DNA of 64,000 bases from Adiantum capillus-veneris (Eukaryota > Streptophyta > Polypodiopsida > Polypodiales > Pteridaceae), in assembly GCA_014529385.2 (NCBI GenBank), contig CM043944.1, forward strand, positions 69,738,895 through 69,802,894. Reading direction: 5' to 3'. Shown here piece by piece: positions 11,761-23,344 of this stretch. Below the pieces are notes generated by a model. The model was given only the letters and a program-made list of their open reading frames with translations, was not told the DNA's origin and made no database searches. Position 1 is the stretch's first letter. Every line of letters begins with the position of its first letter. The position numbers were made by a program, and so were the translations under genes.

Positions 11761-12094
11761 AAGCAAGAACAAGTATATTTTATAAATAAATTTGTCTTTT
11801 TTTTACTCTAATATTTCTTTTAAATGTTCATAAGTTTTAAATGTATGCATACCATGAATCAAGCTTGTGATAGCTTTGTCTCTCAAGCACTTAGTAGACC
11901 TTGCCGATCTACTATGATAGATGATTAAGGCTAAGTAAAGACATGCTTGCACCAGCTAAGCCTTCCAAGCACCAAGTGGAGTTAGTCACCATTGTGGAAG
12001 AATAAAAATCGATAAAAAGGGACCTTCTACTCAAAGCAACATGACTAAGTATGACTTTATTTTTCCACCACATAGTCAAGGATACTATGATTTC
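11761..12094 (+). other. Untranslated stretch between pol and polypurine tract
   Basis: AT-rich, with no open frame or domain seen. It is presumably the 3' untranslated part of the element's internal region. Confidence 0.5.
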
Positions 12095-12107
12095 AAGGGA
12101 GAGGTAA
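12095..12107 (+). other. Polypurine tract of the chromovirus element
   Basis: AAGGGAGAGGTAA lies directly before the LTR start TGTCATG, the expected plus-strand primer position. Confidence 0.75.
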
Positions 12108-12932
12108 TGTCATGAATATTAATTTCCAACCTTCTAAAAGTATTTTCCAACTTAAAGTGTCCACTTAAGTTTAGGAAAAATCAAAAGTGAACGAGTGAAA
12201 TTGATTAAGTGCTAATAAAACAACCGATCAAGGATTGTGACAAAAAGAAGAAATGTCAATAAAAGAGCAAGGGTAAGTGTTAACTAATTATCTCATTCAA
12301 AGATACGAGTCAAGGAAGGATAAATGTATGCCGAGCAGTCTTGATCAAAGGTACAGGACAAAGGAGATGATCGAGAGCAATTATAGAAGTCTAAAAATAA
12401 AAATTGGATGTGCTAAGCTCAAGTCATCAGAATAACTCTTTAGACTCTAAGATGAAGTCTGGGAAGCCTTAGGGTGACATTCTAACTTACCACAAAATGT
12501 CTAAATTTAGCAGGTTTTGGGAGCATCTTGGCAACACCTATGCTAAGGTTTTGCACATGAGGTGAAAGTTTTAAATCCCAAAGGGTGAGTTTTATTTTTT
12601 GCCAAAGCTTATCTTAATTTAGTAGGTCCTTAATTAGCAAAGTAGGTTGTAGCCTCGGGTCAAGTTTATAAGCCTCCAAGGTTTGTGCAAAGGTCTTGCA
12701 CCGCACCCAACTTACTTAACTAAAAGGTAATCTTATGATTTTTATTGAATGAAAGGGAAAAGCTAAGACTAAGGTTAGATCCTCCCTTCCTCATTTAGTA
12801 AGTTGACTCTAGTCTTTGTTTACTAATCTTGTGTAGGACACATGTCAAAGGTGGCACATGCTTGATTTGTCTGAACTTAAACAAGTGTGTGTGAGTGTGT
12901 GTGGTGTCTTCACTTGCCAAGATGAGTCCCAA

Positions 12933-12963
<31 letters not shown>
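12933..12963 (+). repeat. 31-base G homopolymer in the LTR
   Basis: Thirty-one consecutive G residues follow GTCCCAA. The tract could fold into G-quadruplexes. Its exact length should be treated as uncertain because such runs are hard to sequence. Confidence 0.9.
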
Positions 12964-12965
<2 letters not shown>

Positions 12966-13087
12966 CTAGCATGCAAGGCAAGAGGGACACATGTTGGAGC
13001 ATGCTTGGGTTGCATTAGGAGGTGTTCTCACCTCATTGGCCAAGTGTGAAGCATTCTAATTCAAGTCTACTTGCACATTTGCATAGC

Positions 13088-13095
13088 TATAAAAG
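13088..13095 (+). promoter_or_regulatory. TATA box of the chromovirus LTR
   Basis: TATAAAAG in the context GCATAGCTATAAAAGATAGG, about 980 bp into the LTR. It is a plausible U3 promoter; no functional evidence. Confidence 0.45.
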
Positions 13096-14026
13096 ATAGG
13101 GCTCATTGCATTTTTGAGGCTCTTTCTCCTCTCACGCACTCTCTTAAGTGCCCAAGTTGGAAAATCAATCTCTTTCTTTATATCTCTCTCTCTCTCAAAA
13201 GGCTATGGATGAAAATCGAAGCCAATGAAAGTTTCTTCTTCTTCATCTCTACTATTCTATTACTAAACTGTGCTAATAGTTCACCCATGAGCAAGTGTAC
13301 ATGGAATATCAATTCTCTTGCTTGAAAATTACATCTCTCCACATTCATCTTCCTCTTTTCCCACAGTTTCTTTCTCCCCGCTGGGGTGTTTAGGGTTTGG
13401 GTAGGAGAGTTATACCATGGAATCTTGAAGACACCATCTTCTTGATTCAAGAAAGGCTCTGCAAGAGAACAAACATGTATTGTATAATCTCTTTTGAGAG
13501 GATTATATTACAAGTCCTTTTGGAGGGGGGACCCGCTCCAAGCAAATCTGGTCCTCATCGAGCTGTCAATCTTAATTGGTTATTCTCTTTGAATTATGTG
13601 CATGGGTAAATTGTTTTTAATGCATATTTGCATAAAGAACTCATCCCGACACAACGCACATTCTCCTTGCTATCTCTCTCTTCAATGAAAACTCTCTCCT
13701 TTCATTGTTGATTTTGTTAAATCTAAATGTAAGTGTTAGATTCTCTGACAGCTCTACACTAAATGCCCACTTTGCATCTACATCAAAATCACAATCTTCT
13801 TTTCTAGACGATTCTACAATAGTTTGCACTTGTAGTGGACCTAGCCTATTTTGTCTTGGCCTCTTTTGCCTTCAACTTAGGACATTGCTTTATCAAGTGA
13901 TCATTATCCTTGCAATAATGGCAATGCATCTTATTCTTGCCCTTTTCATCAAATTTGCAAATGAGGTGCTGCCAATAGAAGCAATAGGAACAGGTGATCT
14001 GCTACTCATTGAAGAATCATGAGAAG

Positions 14027-14069
14027 TGTAAATTGACGATGCAGAAGAGTAGAGACCAAGGAGAGTATG

Positions 14070-14123
<54 letters not shown>

Positions 14124-14339
14124 TCATGAACCAACCAACCTTGGCAATGAATAAATTGCTCATGAATACAATGGGGGCAATGGGTTGCATATATACCTAT
14201 CTAAGTAAATTTCACTATCGAGACTTTGACAAATAAGTGAAATAAATACCTAAAAGTCAAAATAAATATTGGGATCACATTGGGCAGTTCACTTGAGAGG
14301 CCATGAATTTAACACCCTCTCTGCAGCTCATAGTGGACA
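14027..14339 (-). repeat. LTR-like repeat, left inverted copy
   Basis: Read on the minus strand it starts near TGTCCACTATGAGCTGC (14339) and ends ATCGTCAATTTACA (14027). It is the reverse complement, with differences, of 14761-15133. It includes a GA tract at 14071-14122. No primer site follows its end; copia gag resumes instead, which suggests a solo or rearranged LTR. Confidence 0.65.
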
Positions 14340-14760
14340 TATGTAGGAAGAACAAGTTGATGAAGAAGCTACCATGGACACCCCAGAACAAGATCCTTTC
14401 CACTGGATACACCTCAATTATGCAACCTCTACCTTTTTACCTTAGAAGATTGCCTCATAGAAGATTGAGTTGTAGACCACACCACGTCCAAGAATCCCCA
14501 TTTGTGAATTCTAAACATATCATGTCCAAAATACTCCAAGATAATGTACTTTGAAACACATCATTTCCATAATCGGACCAACAACAATGTATTGGCATGC
14601 ACATCCATAGAGTTTTAGATATGTCTGATTAATTCCTTGCTAGATGCATGTGCCTTGAATTCCGACCCACACATTCAAACACCGGTAACTTGAGAGGGTG
14701 TCACAGTCGGCCCAATGGAATTTTAGAACATTTATGCATAAGGGGGCATGGGCAGTGCGA
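14340..14760. other. Spacer between the inverted LTR-like repeats
   Basis: About 420 bp with no recognised domain. The last bases (TAAGGGGGCATGGGCAGTGC) resemble a polypurine tract directly before the right copy. If so, this spacer would be the 3' end of an internal region. Confidence 0.4.
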
Positions 14761-15133
<373 letters not shown>

Positions 15134-15146
15134 TGGTATCAGAGAC
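15134..15146 (+). other. Primer-binding site (tRNA-iMet type)
   Basis: TGGTATCAGAGAC directly follows the LTR-like repeat's terminal GACA. It matches the common copia primer site except at the last base or two. No gag or pol follows on this strand, so the element is a relic or non-autonomous. Confidence 0.7.
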
Positions 15147-16129
15147 TTCATGGAGGAGTTGCACCATGGAGCACCCTTAAGGAGAACTAACCGCGCCATC
15201 CCTTTCTACTACCATTTGTGTTTTAAAAATCTAGCTACTTGGTGGCCCTTGCATTGAGGCAGTCAATGCCCCCTGCGTGTGCTTGTTGAAGTAGGCTCAC
15301 CAATATTGTTTTCAAAACACCAATCTTGGTAGTGCTTTTGACAGCACAATCGTTGACTAGTACAACATTATTTGACAGCTTGAAGGGTTCCTTGGGTCAT
15401 AAGTCTCCAAGTACTAGCAAAAGTCTCATAAGAATTCGGCAATCCATTGAAAACAATTTGCACAAGTGAACTGTCAAAAATAAATTTGCGTGCAAAAACG
15501 AGTTGCTCATAATACCCTTAATACCAGCAGCAGCAAGAAAAGTATACATGTCATCTTCCTCTTGCATAAGCTTTGACTCCAGCTCTTTATAGAGCAATGC
15601 AATTTTACCCTCATTGCGACTTGCATAAAGATCTGCCAGAGTATCTCAAACCTGTTTTGCTAATTTTGTTGAGTAAATGTGAGTAATAGTGTGCTTTATA
15701 GATAATGCAATCGATGCATGAGCATGCGCATCTCTAGCATCCCAACGAGTCTACTCTACCGTAGGCAAAACAACTATACCAGAAACTTGCAACATCCTCA
15801 ACAAAGCATGTATCCAGAAAAGGCAGACGCACATCAATGTCGTGCACAACATTCCAAATTCCCTTTGACACGAGCACTTTTGTCATCATGTAAGCCCATA
15901 ATGGGTAGTTATCCCTATCTAATTTATCCTTAGCAGTGAACATATTGAAAACATTTGTGTTGTGGTGAGTGTCTACACATGATGTAAAGACCGGTTGGAA
16001 AGAGAAAAATGAAGCAGGACTAGCACGTGTTGTATAGTACAATCCAAAGAGGACTCTAAGGGATCTATTTTGCAAGAAAGTACACTAACAAAAATTCACA
16101 GAAAAGGAAAAAATTACCTCCATAGTAGT

Positions 16130-16413
16130 GGGAGCCCACGAGTGGTTGGTACTATCGTTTGGCCTCATGAATGGTGTGGCCACCTTCTCTTCTGGCATGG
16201 ATGTCGATTTCCAAGACATGCTAGATGAATACTTGATCATATATTTGGATGACCTATTGATCTACATCAAAACGTATGAAGATCAATAGGTCATCCAGAA
16301 ATATGGTCAAGTATTCATCCAGCATGTCTCCAAAATCAACATCCATGCTAGAAGAGAAGGTAGCCACACCATTAGTGACACCAAACGGCAATACCAACCA
16401 CTCGTGGGCTCCC
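16130..16413. pseudogene. pol: Gypsy RT segment as an inverted duplication
   Basis: The arms 16130-16262 (+) and 16281-16413 (-) are about 133 bp each, separated by 18 bases. Both encode the same RT stretch: GAHEWLVLPFG ... NGVATFSS ... MDVDF ... DMLDEYL ... LDDLLI, which contains the catalytic YLDD/FLDD box. The arms differ at scattered sites, so the duplication is not fresh. On the minus strand the frame extends to about 16571 (MVPEQVASSRAYSQV ... GERQHVDKYCGLIL). Confidence 0.85.
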
Positions 16414-16573
16414 TTACTCCCTATAGTGGAAATGGAGGCCAAAATGAGCCCGCAGTATTTGTCAACATGTTGACGCTCACCAAAGCTCACCCAAATTGGA
16501 GAAAGTGAGCAAGAAAGTGTTGGAAACACTTGCGAGTATGCTCGGGAGGATGCAACCTGTTCCGGTACCAATT

Positions 16574-16880
16574 GTTGGAATCAGGGTTTGAGGGATGCAC
16601 ACATATTTTGGAGAAGATAAAGAATCTCAAGGCACGCAACAAAGAGTATATTTCTTAATGTACAATAGAAAGTTGAGTTATCCCTAGAATGATGGGTGTA
16701 TATACAATGCACGGGGGGGGGGGGGAACAAGGAAAAAATGCCCCAACAATCCTGAGTGTGTTCACACACATCACTACCACATATACGGTAACAACAACGA
16801 TCATCTTCCCACCATTAATATCATCAAAAAAATATTGTAACAAAGATCCTTTTATGAACTTGGGACTTTGATACCTACAA
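16574..16880. other. Non-coding block, possible short LTR
   Basis: It starts TGTTGGAATC and could end TACCTACA; a TTGGTACCGG motif lies beside it on the minus strand. A 12-base G run lies at 16713-16724. There is no second copy and no confirmed primer site, so the LTR reading is weak. Confidence 0.25.
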
Positions 16881-16904
16881 TTTTCCCCTATTGTATGAAG
16901 TCTT

Positions 16905-17310
16905 GAACAAGCCAACCCAAAAAGTTAGAAGCATTGGGAAATAAGAGAGGATCAAGCGAGCATCCTTGTTTGATAGATCTTGTGAAAGGGATGATGCTGG
17001 ATACTTGAACATTGATGAAAACTTTAGTAGATGCTAATTACCAAACAAAATATGCACATATTCGATGAAATTTTTGCCTAAACCCAAAGCATGCAAAGAC
17101 TCGAGAGTGAAATTCCACTCCATCCTATCATAGGCTTTTTCAAGATCAATTTTGAAGAAGAGAAAGTTATGTCATGTTTCCTAAGCATACTCCATGCCTT
17201 CCCACAAAGGAATAATAGCATCCAAAATAAGCATACCTTTGATGAAACCCGTTTGCTACTTTAAAATAAACTAATCCATAAGAGTACTAATTCTTCTAGC
17301 CAAGGCAAGG
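16905..17310 (-). pseudogene. LINE (non-LTR) reverse-transcriptase relic
   Basis: Translation of the minus strand gives KQQTGFIKGMLILDAIIP, then FFKIDLEKAYDRMEW and LESLHALGLGKNFIEYVH. This is the conserved core of plant LINE RT (GFIKGR-ILD..., KLDFEKAYDRVEW...). Stops interrupt it, so it does not appear as one long frame. No endonuclease domain or poly-A tail was seen. Confidence 0.8.
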
Positions 17311-17366
17311 GAAAAACATTTATACACAAGTTAGACATGTGATGGATCTCAAGCTGGAAAAATACT

Positions 17367-17756
17367 TGTTAGAGAATAATGCATAGAGCTCTTACCTATG
17401 GTTGCAACGCAGCAAAGGGCACTGCAATGTGGCAACCGACAAGGGAGTAGGAAGCATGAGAAGGAGAGAAGAGTCTGTCGTTAGCTCACACTATGTACTA
17501 CTTATCCAAAACTTTATAATAGCTTACAAAGATTGGCCTTTATACCTTAGCTAAGGTTTCTTTGGTCAAAAACTAATCATCTAGGAGCTCTAACTAAGGA
17601 TAAATTGATACAATCTGGAAGCTTATAGCTCCAGCTCATCGATTACAATATCCACTAGGAAAATAGGAGTTACAATATTCTCAATTTATCAAAAGAATAA
17701 GTGTTTTTACAATAAAGCTCCCAAAAAATGTTGCATGGGTTAGCTTGTTGCTAACA
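17367..17756 (-). repeat. Element C 3' LTR (390 bp)
   Basis: The minus strand reads TGTTAGCAACAAGC ... TTCTCTAACA, so the first and last six bases are inverted complements. A TATAAAGG box lies near 17540 on the minus strand. It is flanked on the left by LINE-derived sequence and on the right by a polypurine tract. Confidence 0.7.
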
Positions 17757-17789
17757 TTCCCCCCCCCCCCCCCCCCCCCCCCTCCTTGA
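17757..17789 (-). other. Element C polypurine tract, expanded to a G run
   Basis: The minus strand reads CAAGGAGG, then 24 G residues in all, then AA directly before the LTR's TGTTAG. Its position and purine content fit a plus-strand primer site, with the G run expanded well beyond normal. Confidence 0.65.
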
Positions 17790-17881
17790 ATGTGTCGTCC
17801 CTTGACACAATTTCATGGACTAAAATAGTCTTCGAGTTGATGGTGGCTGGCGAGGTGGTCTCTAAGTGCTTAAAGAGCTTT

Positions 17882-18604
17882 CTAATATCTGATGTGGCAT
17901 TCTTTCTCAGGGACTTGCAAAAATTGAATAGTGACTTTGTTTTTAAGTTCGATGGAAGAATAGCCAACAAACCTTGCTGCCAGATTGCTTATCATTGGCC
18001 CAAAAATCTTTGTACACCATGTGAAGAATCCTGTGTAAAAAGCCTCTTCAAATGCCAACATATTGTTTGATGGCAAGAACATACATCTGGCATAGAAGCC
18101 ATAGAGGATTTCTTCTAAAGGCTGTCCACTCAAATCATAGCATAAGCCTTTGTTAACTTTTAAGAATGACATCCATGGGGCTCCTACTTGCTCAGGCTCA
18201 TGAAAAACTTGAATGCATGTGAGCAGCATTCTGCAAATTTTATATAGCATTGCACATGAGAGGTTAGGGAGTCTCTTGAAGAAGCTCATGGTCCTCATTA
18301 GGGTTTTCACCATGTATTCTTCAGTTGTTGGTCCTTGCTCTGGAGCTGATAGTTTCAGGTAATTGAGCCAGGTTGGCCTTTTCTTCTTTATTGCTTCGTG
18401 TGCTTGCCATGTCCTTGCCCTTGGTACAAGAAAGAATGTTGGGTCTTTCTGAATTGCTGCAGGTGCTCTTGTAAACAAAATAAGATACCTAGAGTTTTTG
18501 TTGAGCCAATTCTTTCTCCATTTGGGGTGGATAGCATCTGACCCTTCTTCTTGCATATCCTTGTAAAGTCTCTCTTTTACTTGCAGTGGCTCCACCTTTA
18601 TCAA
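17882..18604 (-). CDS. Element C C-terminal open frame, unrecognised
   Basis: A 240-residue frame beginning MIKVEPLQVKERLYKDMQ. It is basic in the N-terminal half (HPKWRKNWLNKNSRY), then has helical segments with many Leu, Phe and Cys (SFFKRLPNLSCAMLYKIC, NMLAFEEAFYTGFFTWC). No retroviral or transposase motif was recognised. It lies 5' of the polypurine tract, where pol would normally end. It probably continues the frames upstream, with which it shares strand and spacing. Function unknown. Confidence 0.45.
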   Translation of the reverse strand: MIKVEPLQVKERLYKDMQEEGSDAIHPKWRKNWLNKNSRYLILFTRAPAAIQKDPTFFLVPRARTWQAHEAIKKKRPTWLNYLKLSAPEQGPTTEEYMVKTLMRTMSFFKRLPNLSCAMLYKICRMLLTCIQVFHEPEQVGAPWMSFLKVNKGLCYDLSGQPLEEILYGFYARCMFLPSNNMLAFEEAFYTGFFTWCTKIFGPMISNLAARFVGYSSIELKNKVTIQFLQVPEKECHIRY

Positions 18605-18631
18605 AGGGTAGTGTAGCGCCTGTTGATGCCA

Positions 18632-19332
18632 TTAAGAGTTGATTTGGTTAGGAGTGAGATGTGTTACATTGACAGAGTGAAGAACTCTCAACTCCCAATC
18701 CATTGTTGCTTTCCATTCAGCATGCACTTCATGAACAATATGTTCTTTAAGTGCATCTTCTTCAGCTTTAGAAAGTTTGAACATTGGCACTTGTTCCTGT
18801 TCAGTGATTGGTACTTGGAATTTAGAATCTCCTGTCTGCCCTTCTGTTGGTTGTGTTTCCATATCTATAAAGGAGATTGATGGTATGTCCATATTTGGTT
18901 GTTCAGAGGTACCTGCCTCCTCTTGAGCTTCCATATTCCCTTCTTGTAGCAGCTGGTTGGCTCTCTTTAATTCCTCTATCTCCTTGAGAATCTGCTCTTC
19001 TCTTTGTACCCACATTAGGGAGAGGTCCCTTCTTTGTTTTTGTTCCATCTTGAACTCAGTTTTCAGGTCTTTGTTCCTCTTTTCCAAGGTCTTGTAGACC
19101 TTATATGTCCCCTTCAGTGAAGCTACAACTGCGTTTTCCCTGATCTGCTTTAGGGGTCATTGATTCTTTGATCTGAGTATTGAAAAGAGGAATTTGATAC
19201 ATTTAATTGTACTTGGAGCTTTTGTACTGACTGAGTAGTGCTCAAAAATTTGTTGGTTACTTCAGTCAATTGTTGTTCCTTGCTTTTACATGCATTTGAT
19301 AGCTTTGTGAGAAGCTCCCCTAAATCTTTCAT
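18632..19332 (-). CDS. Element C coiled-coil open frames
   Basis: Two adjacent frames, 19332-19150 (MKDLGELLTKLSNACKSKEQ ...) and 19087-18632 (MEKRNKDLKTEFKMEQKQRR ...), are rich in Glu, Lys, Leu and Gln with heptad-like spacing. They look like parts of one coiled-coil region, broken by a stop or frameshift between them. The second ends with an acidic, Gln-rich tail. A structural Gag-like role is possible but unproven. Confidence 0.45.
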
Positions 19333-19478
19333 CTCCTTTTTTGCCTTTTCTTGACAATTGGTGTTGATCTACTTCATTTTTTAGATCTTTGATCTGTCCT
19401 TGAAGATTCTTTAAGATGTTCATTTTGTCGTCAAGCTCGCCTTGGAGAGCATCAATCACTTGTTACAACTCTTGAGCT

Positions 19479-20407
19479 TTAGTATTGCGGGCTAAGAGCT
19501 ATTGTTCGCATCTTTTCTATCCTTAGTTGCATCTGCTTTACATACTCATTAACCTGGATGATAACTCCATCCGTTGTTTCCCATTCTTCAAATTCTACAT
19601 GAGGTTTCTTAGAAGGTCCAGTAGATTTGGCATGCGGCTCTTTAGAGTGTTCAGCGGATTCTGCTTGAGGCTTTGTAGATGGTTCAACTGAATCTTCTTG
19701 AGGCTTGGTAGATGCTTCAGCTGATTTTTCTTGTGTTATTGTAGAAGGTCCAGCTTCATCTTTGTCTGTTTCCTGGGTTTGTTCATAACTGGATTCCTCC
19801 CCTTGTTTCTCTCTCCCTTTTGTTTTCTCGCCTTCGTCGAATTTGGTAGTTGGTGAAGGGCTTGGACTACGCATTGGTTGGTCTTCTTGTTCAGTAGCGG
19901 GTTAAGGTGGTCTTGGAGATATCTCTCCTTGTTCATGTTGTGGTTCACTTTGTTGTGCAGCTTCTACTTGCCTTTGTTGTGCAGCCAACTCTTCTCTTGC
20001 TTTCCTTTGTGCTTCTAGAGTTTCTTGTATCTTCAGGGCTTCGGCTTCTACATACATTTGCAAGAGAAAATCCTTCGGATCTTCTTCAATCTTCTTTTTG
20101 GGGTTATTGGTCCTAGGACCCTTGATTTCCCTTGGTCTCCATGACTTTGGGTTCTCTTTTGCAGCTTTGTGACTTCTTTCATACGATTCTTTTTCTCTTT
20201 CGGAACTTGCTTTTTTTGATGAGTTTCTTCCTGATGTGCTACCACTGATTTCTTCTTCATTTCTTCTCTCCTTACTCTCTTTTCTTCATTGTTAGAGCTT
20301 TTGCTGTTGTGGGCTTCAGGCAAGCTTTCTGCTGATTCTTCATCTAATTTATATATTCTTTTCTTGTTTGATCTAGTGGTTTGTGGAGAGGGTTGAGCTG
20401 AGACCAT
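19479..20407 (-). CDS. Element C low-complexity charged region
   Basis: Frames 20407-20048 and 19874-19479 encode Lys/Glu/Ser-rich sequence. The second holds about five imperfect repeats of an EPSTKPQxESAE-type unit. It begins MVSAQPSPQTTRSNKKRIYK and includes a basic stretch (KKQVPKEKKNRMKE). A shift of frame occurs around 19900-20048. It resembles an intrinsically disordered linker. Confidence 0.45.
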
Positions 20408-20465
20408 CCATGTATTCTAATTTAGGGCCAGTGGAAGATTATCGGCCATCCCAATGGCATGCATG

Positions 20466-21207
20466 CTATGCAATCAGGGTTAGAAATTCTGGAGCGCCCA
20501 AATATGTTACCTTTCCTTCATTTTTTGAGCTCTTGAGTGTTGTAAGCACGTATTGAGTGTGATCTATTGTTTGTCTTGTTGTTGACTTCAACACTTGCAT
20601 GAAAGTAGTTGCAACCGCATGATTTGGAGTAGTGTATCTTGGTGGTCTCTTTGAGAGCAAGTGGAAGTTCTGGGGTGGGATCCTCCACTTGCTTTAGAAT
20701 GAGGTCAGAGAAGGTGGCAATACTTGTATCCTTGGTGAATATATCAGTTGTTTTCCTATCTCTGGCCCTCATTGTCATACCTTCAGTGGGCAGTTTTAGT
20801 GCTTCGGCCACTATGTCCCTGTTAGTGACCACTTTGACTTTTTGGCCTTGCTGATCCGTGATCTGAGCTGATCCATCCTCTTTGATTATTGATAATAGTT
20901 CATAGGCTTGTTGGAAACCTACTACACATGGCTCTTTATTGTACAATTCTCAAAGTCCTAACCTTCTATTGGCTTCTTTTGCGGCTGGCTTTGTGGCTAC
21001 ATCATAAAGTTCTTTGGGTAGCATCTACAATTCTACCTGATTTCCATCTTCGCTCTTGAACCTTCCAGTAGACTGTGGTGTTGTGTTCTTCAAGCTGTTC
21101 CTTTGATATGTACCTTGGCCATTTTTATTGAACTTGGCTCCAACTGGTATGGTGGCAATTCTTGCAACTTTTCTTTCTGAGTCATCCTCTTCTTTGCTTT
21201 CTCAGTA
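20466..21207 (-). pseudogene. Element C N-terminal open frame, unrecognised
   Basis: The clearest part starts MYNKEPCVVGFQQAYELL at 20946 and reads KVVTNRDIVAEALKLPTEGM and KIHYSKSCGCNYFHASVEV. Upstream to about 21207 (MQVTEKAKKRMTQKEKL) the coding is spread over several frames, so it is broken. The VTNRDIVAEAL segment looks like a conserved folded domain, but I do not recognise the family. Confidence 0.4.
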
Positions 21208-23344
21208 ACTTGCATTGCACCTATTAGGAGAATACAATCAAAGTTTAAAAATTCCACAAATTTTGGCCTGAAATTTCTTGTGTCTGAATTGCTGGCAAAT
21301 GATGTCCATTTTGCTTCAAATCAAATTTGGAGCATGCATAGATGTAAAAAGATGTAAAGATCAAAACCATATAATCCAAGCAAAATTTGCAACGAAAGAA
21401 AATAATTGCGATTATTTATAGTAGGGAAATTTTTAAATATTTTTCAGTTTTGCTAGGCTTGACAAACATGTGATTTAGATACTCTGAGTGAAGTGTGGGC
21501 TCATTTGAATGCACAGGGTGAAAATGGTGCTAGATTTAGGCTTTAAACTCTGAACCAGTAGATATAAAGGGATTCTAGGTTTTTGTGATCCAAATATGAT
21601 TAAATTTGATTGGTGGGCTTGGCACATTATGTACTTTGGTCTCATAAGGTCAACGTTGAAATTTGAGCCCATTCTTGTGAAAAAGAAAATAATCGTGATT
21701 ATTAACTTTTTCATCAAATTTGATAATTTTTGTTGCAAGCTGGTTCTAGACATGCTATGGAGCCTCTCTGTGAGATATGGGATGATTTGGATCAAAAAAA
21801 TGTGACAATTAACTCAAAATTTGGACAGAAGAGCTTTTAGTGCGTTTTTTGACAAAATCTGAGGTTTTCTTGATCTTTTGGGCTCATAATTGACTTGTGG
21901 CATGAGATAGATGTGTACAAGTAATAGGTAAAGTGACATGATGATTTTCAAGCCAATTGTGCACAAAAGTAAATAATTGCCATTATTGACAATAGCTATA
22001 TTTTTTGCTTAAAATATAATTTTATGACCTACACATCTTAAACAAGTCCTAAAATGATTTTGGTAAGATTTGGTCGTGTCGTATCACTTCGTGCTCTTGT
22101 CGACTTTGAAATTGCCGATTTTTGTTACTACTTAGTGTGTAGAGTTCTTTGGTCACTTTTGAAGACATGGACTTGTCCGGTACATAGTCCTGATGATGCT
22201 CATCTAGTTTGGGCTCATTCGGAGTCAATTTGACTTCATATGTCAAATTTGACACTTTGTAGGCTTCGAGTTGTTTCATGTTGTTTGAGAGCTTGCCTTG
22301 AATGTTTTCTTGAAACCATCTGGGTACATTGTGTATAGACCTTGTCTATAAGCATCCTATGAAGTCAGAATTCAATTCTGGCATGTGGCCAAAACCTAGA
22401 TTATTTACTTGGGACCCCCTCGACCCCTGCCAAATGGTTATCTAATGATATGCAAGTGTTCTACTATCTGAGGACATGCTACAGTTCAAGTTTTATCCAA
22501 TTCGGGTGAGCTGGCAAGCTACTATGGTTATGAAATCTATGTTAGACTCAAAAATTTCCTCAATCAGACTCCGTTAGCTCATTCTGCAAGAATTTGCAGA
22601 AACAGGCCCTGGCGGTCTAGTTTAGGCCTCTTGCATCCATTTGTCGTTTTGATTGAAAATTTTTGTGCCAGTCCTTCTTGTTCTTCTAATCATCATCATA
22701 TCCCCATTTTCTCCATCCAATCTCATTGCTATTTAATATTAATTTTTGATCTGTTTATTGAAAAAATTAAAGAAAATGATAAAATGCACTAAAACAGTAA
22801 AGTGAAAAATCGACAATTAAGAAAATCCATTGAAGAGCACTATTTTATTACTTTTTGGTGGATTTATCCATTATTAAACTCCAATATCAAGAAAAATTGA
22901 TGAAAATAAGCAAAAAAGGTAATTTTTAAATGTATTTTTTGATAATATATACACTATTTACACTCATCGGGGAGATGATGATTTTTATGGGCATTATTAG
23001 ATAATTTTGCAAAAAACCACACGTTAACATCCAACTTTTTCTCCCTTTTCAAACATTGCCCTTAATTAATGAAGTCCTTCCACCCCTCCTAGATGGAGTA
23101 CTTCGGGACGACTATGTGCATGGGTTGAACAATTGTGTCTATGCATAGCCATGGTTGGCTCTATCATTCTTTGAAGGTCAATGCAATTCAAACCAGTATA
23201 CAGTGCAAGAGTTGGGTCTTGAGTAGTCAACTCAAGGATTTCCGTGGTCGAGGTTTCTTGTTGTTGTTTTCTAAATAGCGGATTTTGTCATTTGTGTGCT
23301 CTTTGTCTGATTGTACCATATGGATGATTTAGCACACTAATTTC
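21208..23344. other. AT-rich stretch of Element C without recognisable genes
   Basis: About 2.1 kb of AT-rich sequence with short frames only. I see no LTR, primer site or protein motif in it. Confidence 0.5.

Larger units (their letters stand above)
10935..13651 (+). mobile_element. Chromovirus-type gypsy element, 3' end with LTR
   Basis: It holds an integrase C-terminal half with chromodomain-like tail, a polypurine tract and a full 3' LTR, in that order. The 5' part is missing. It ends at 13651 inside a minus-strand copia gag, so it probably inserted there. Confidence 0.85.
12108..13651 (+). repeat. Chromovirus 3' LTR (1.54 kb)
   Basis: It starts TGTCATGAAT and ends ATCCCGACA, so the termini are TGTC and GACA. 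It contains a 31-base G run (12933-12963) and a TATAAAAG box (13088-13095). The right boundary is supported because copia gag coding begins directly after it. Only this one LTR is in the window. Confidence 0.75.

Noticed and set aside
16560-16580. TTGGTACCGG on the minus strand as a primer-binding site.
   Set aside because: It does not match a primer site I can confirm and has no paired LTR; kept only as a remark in a low-confidence entry.
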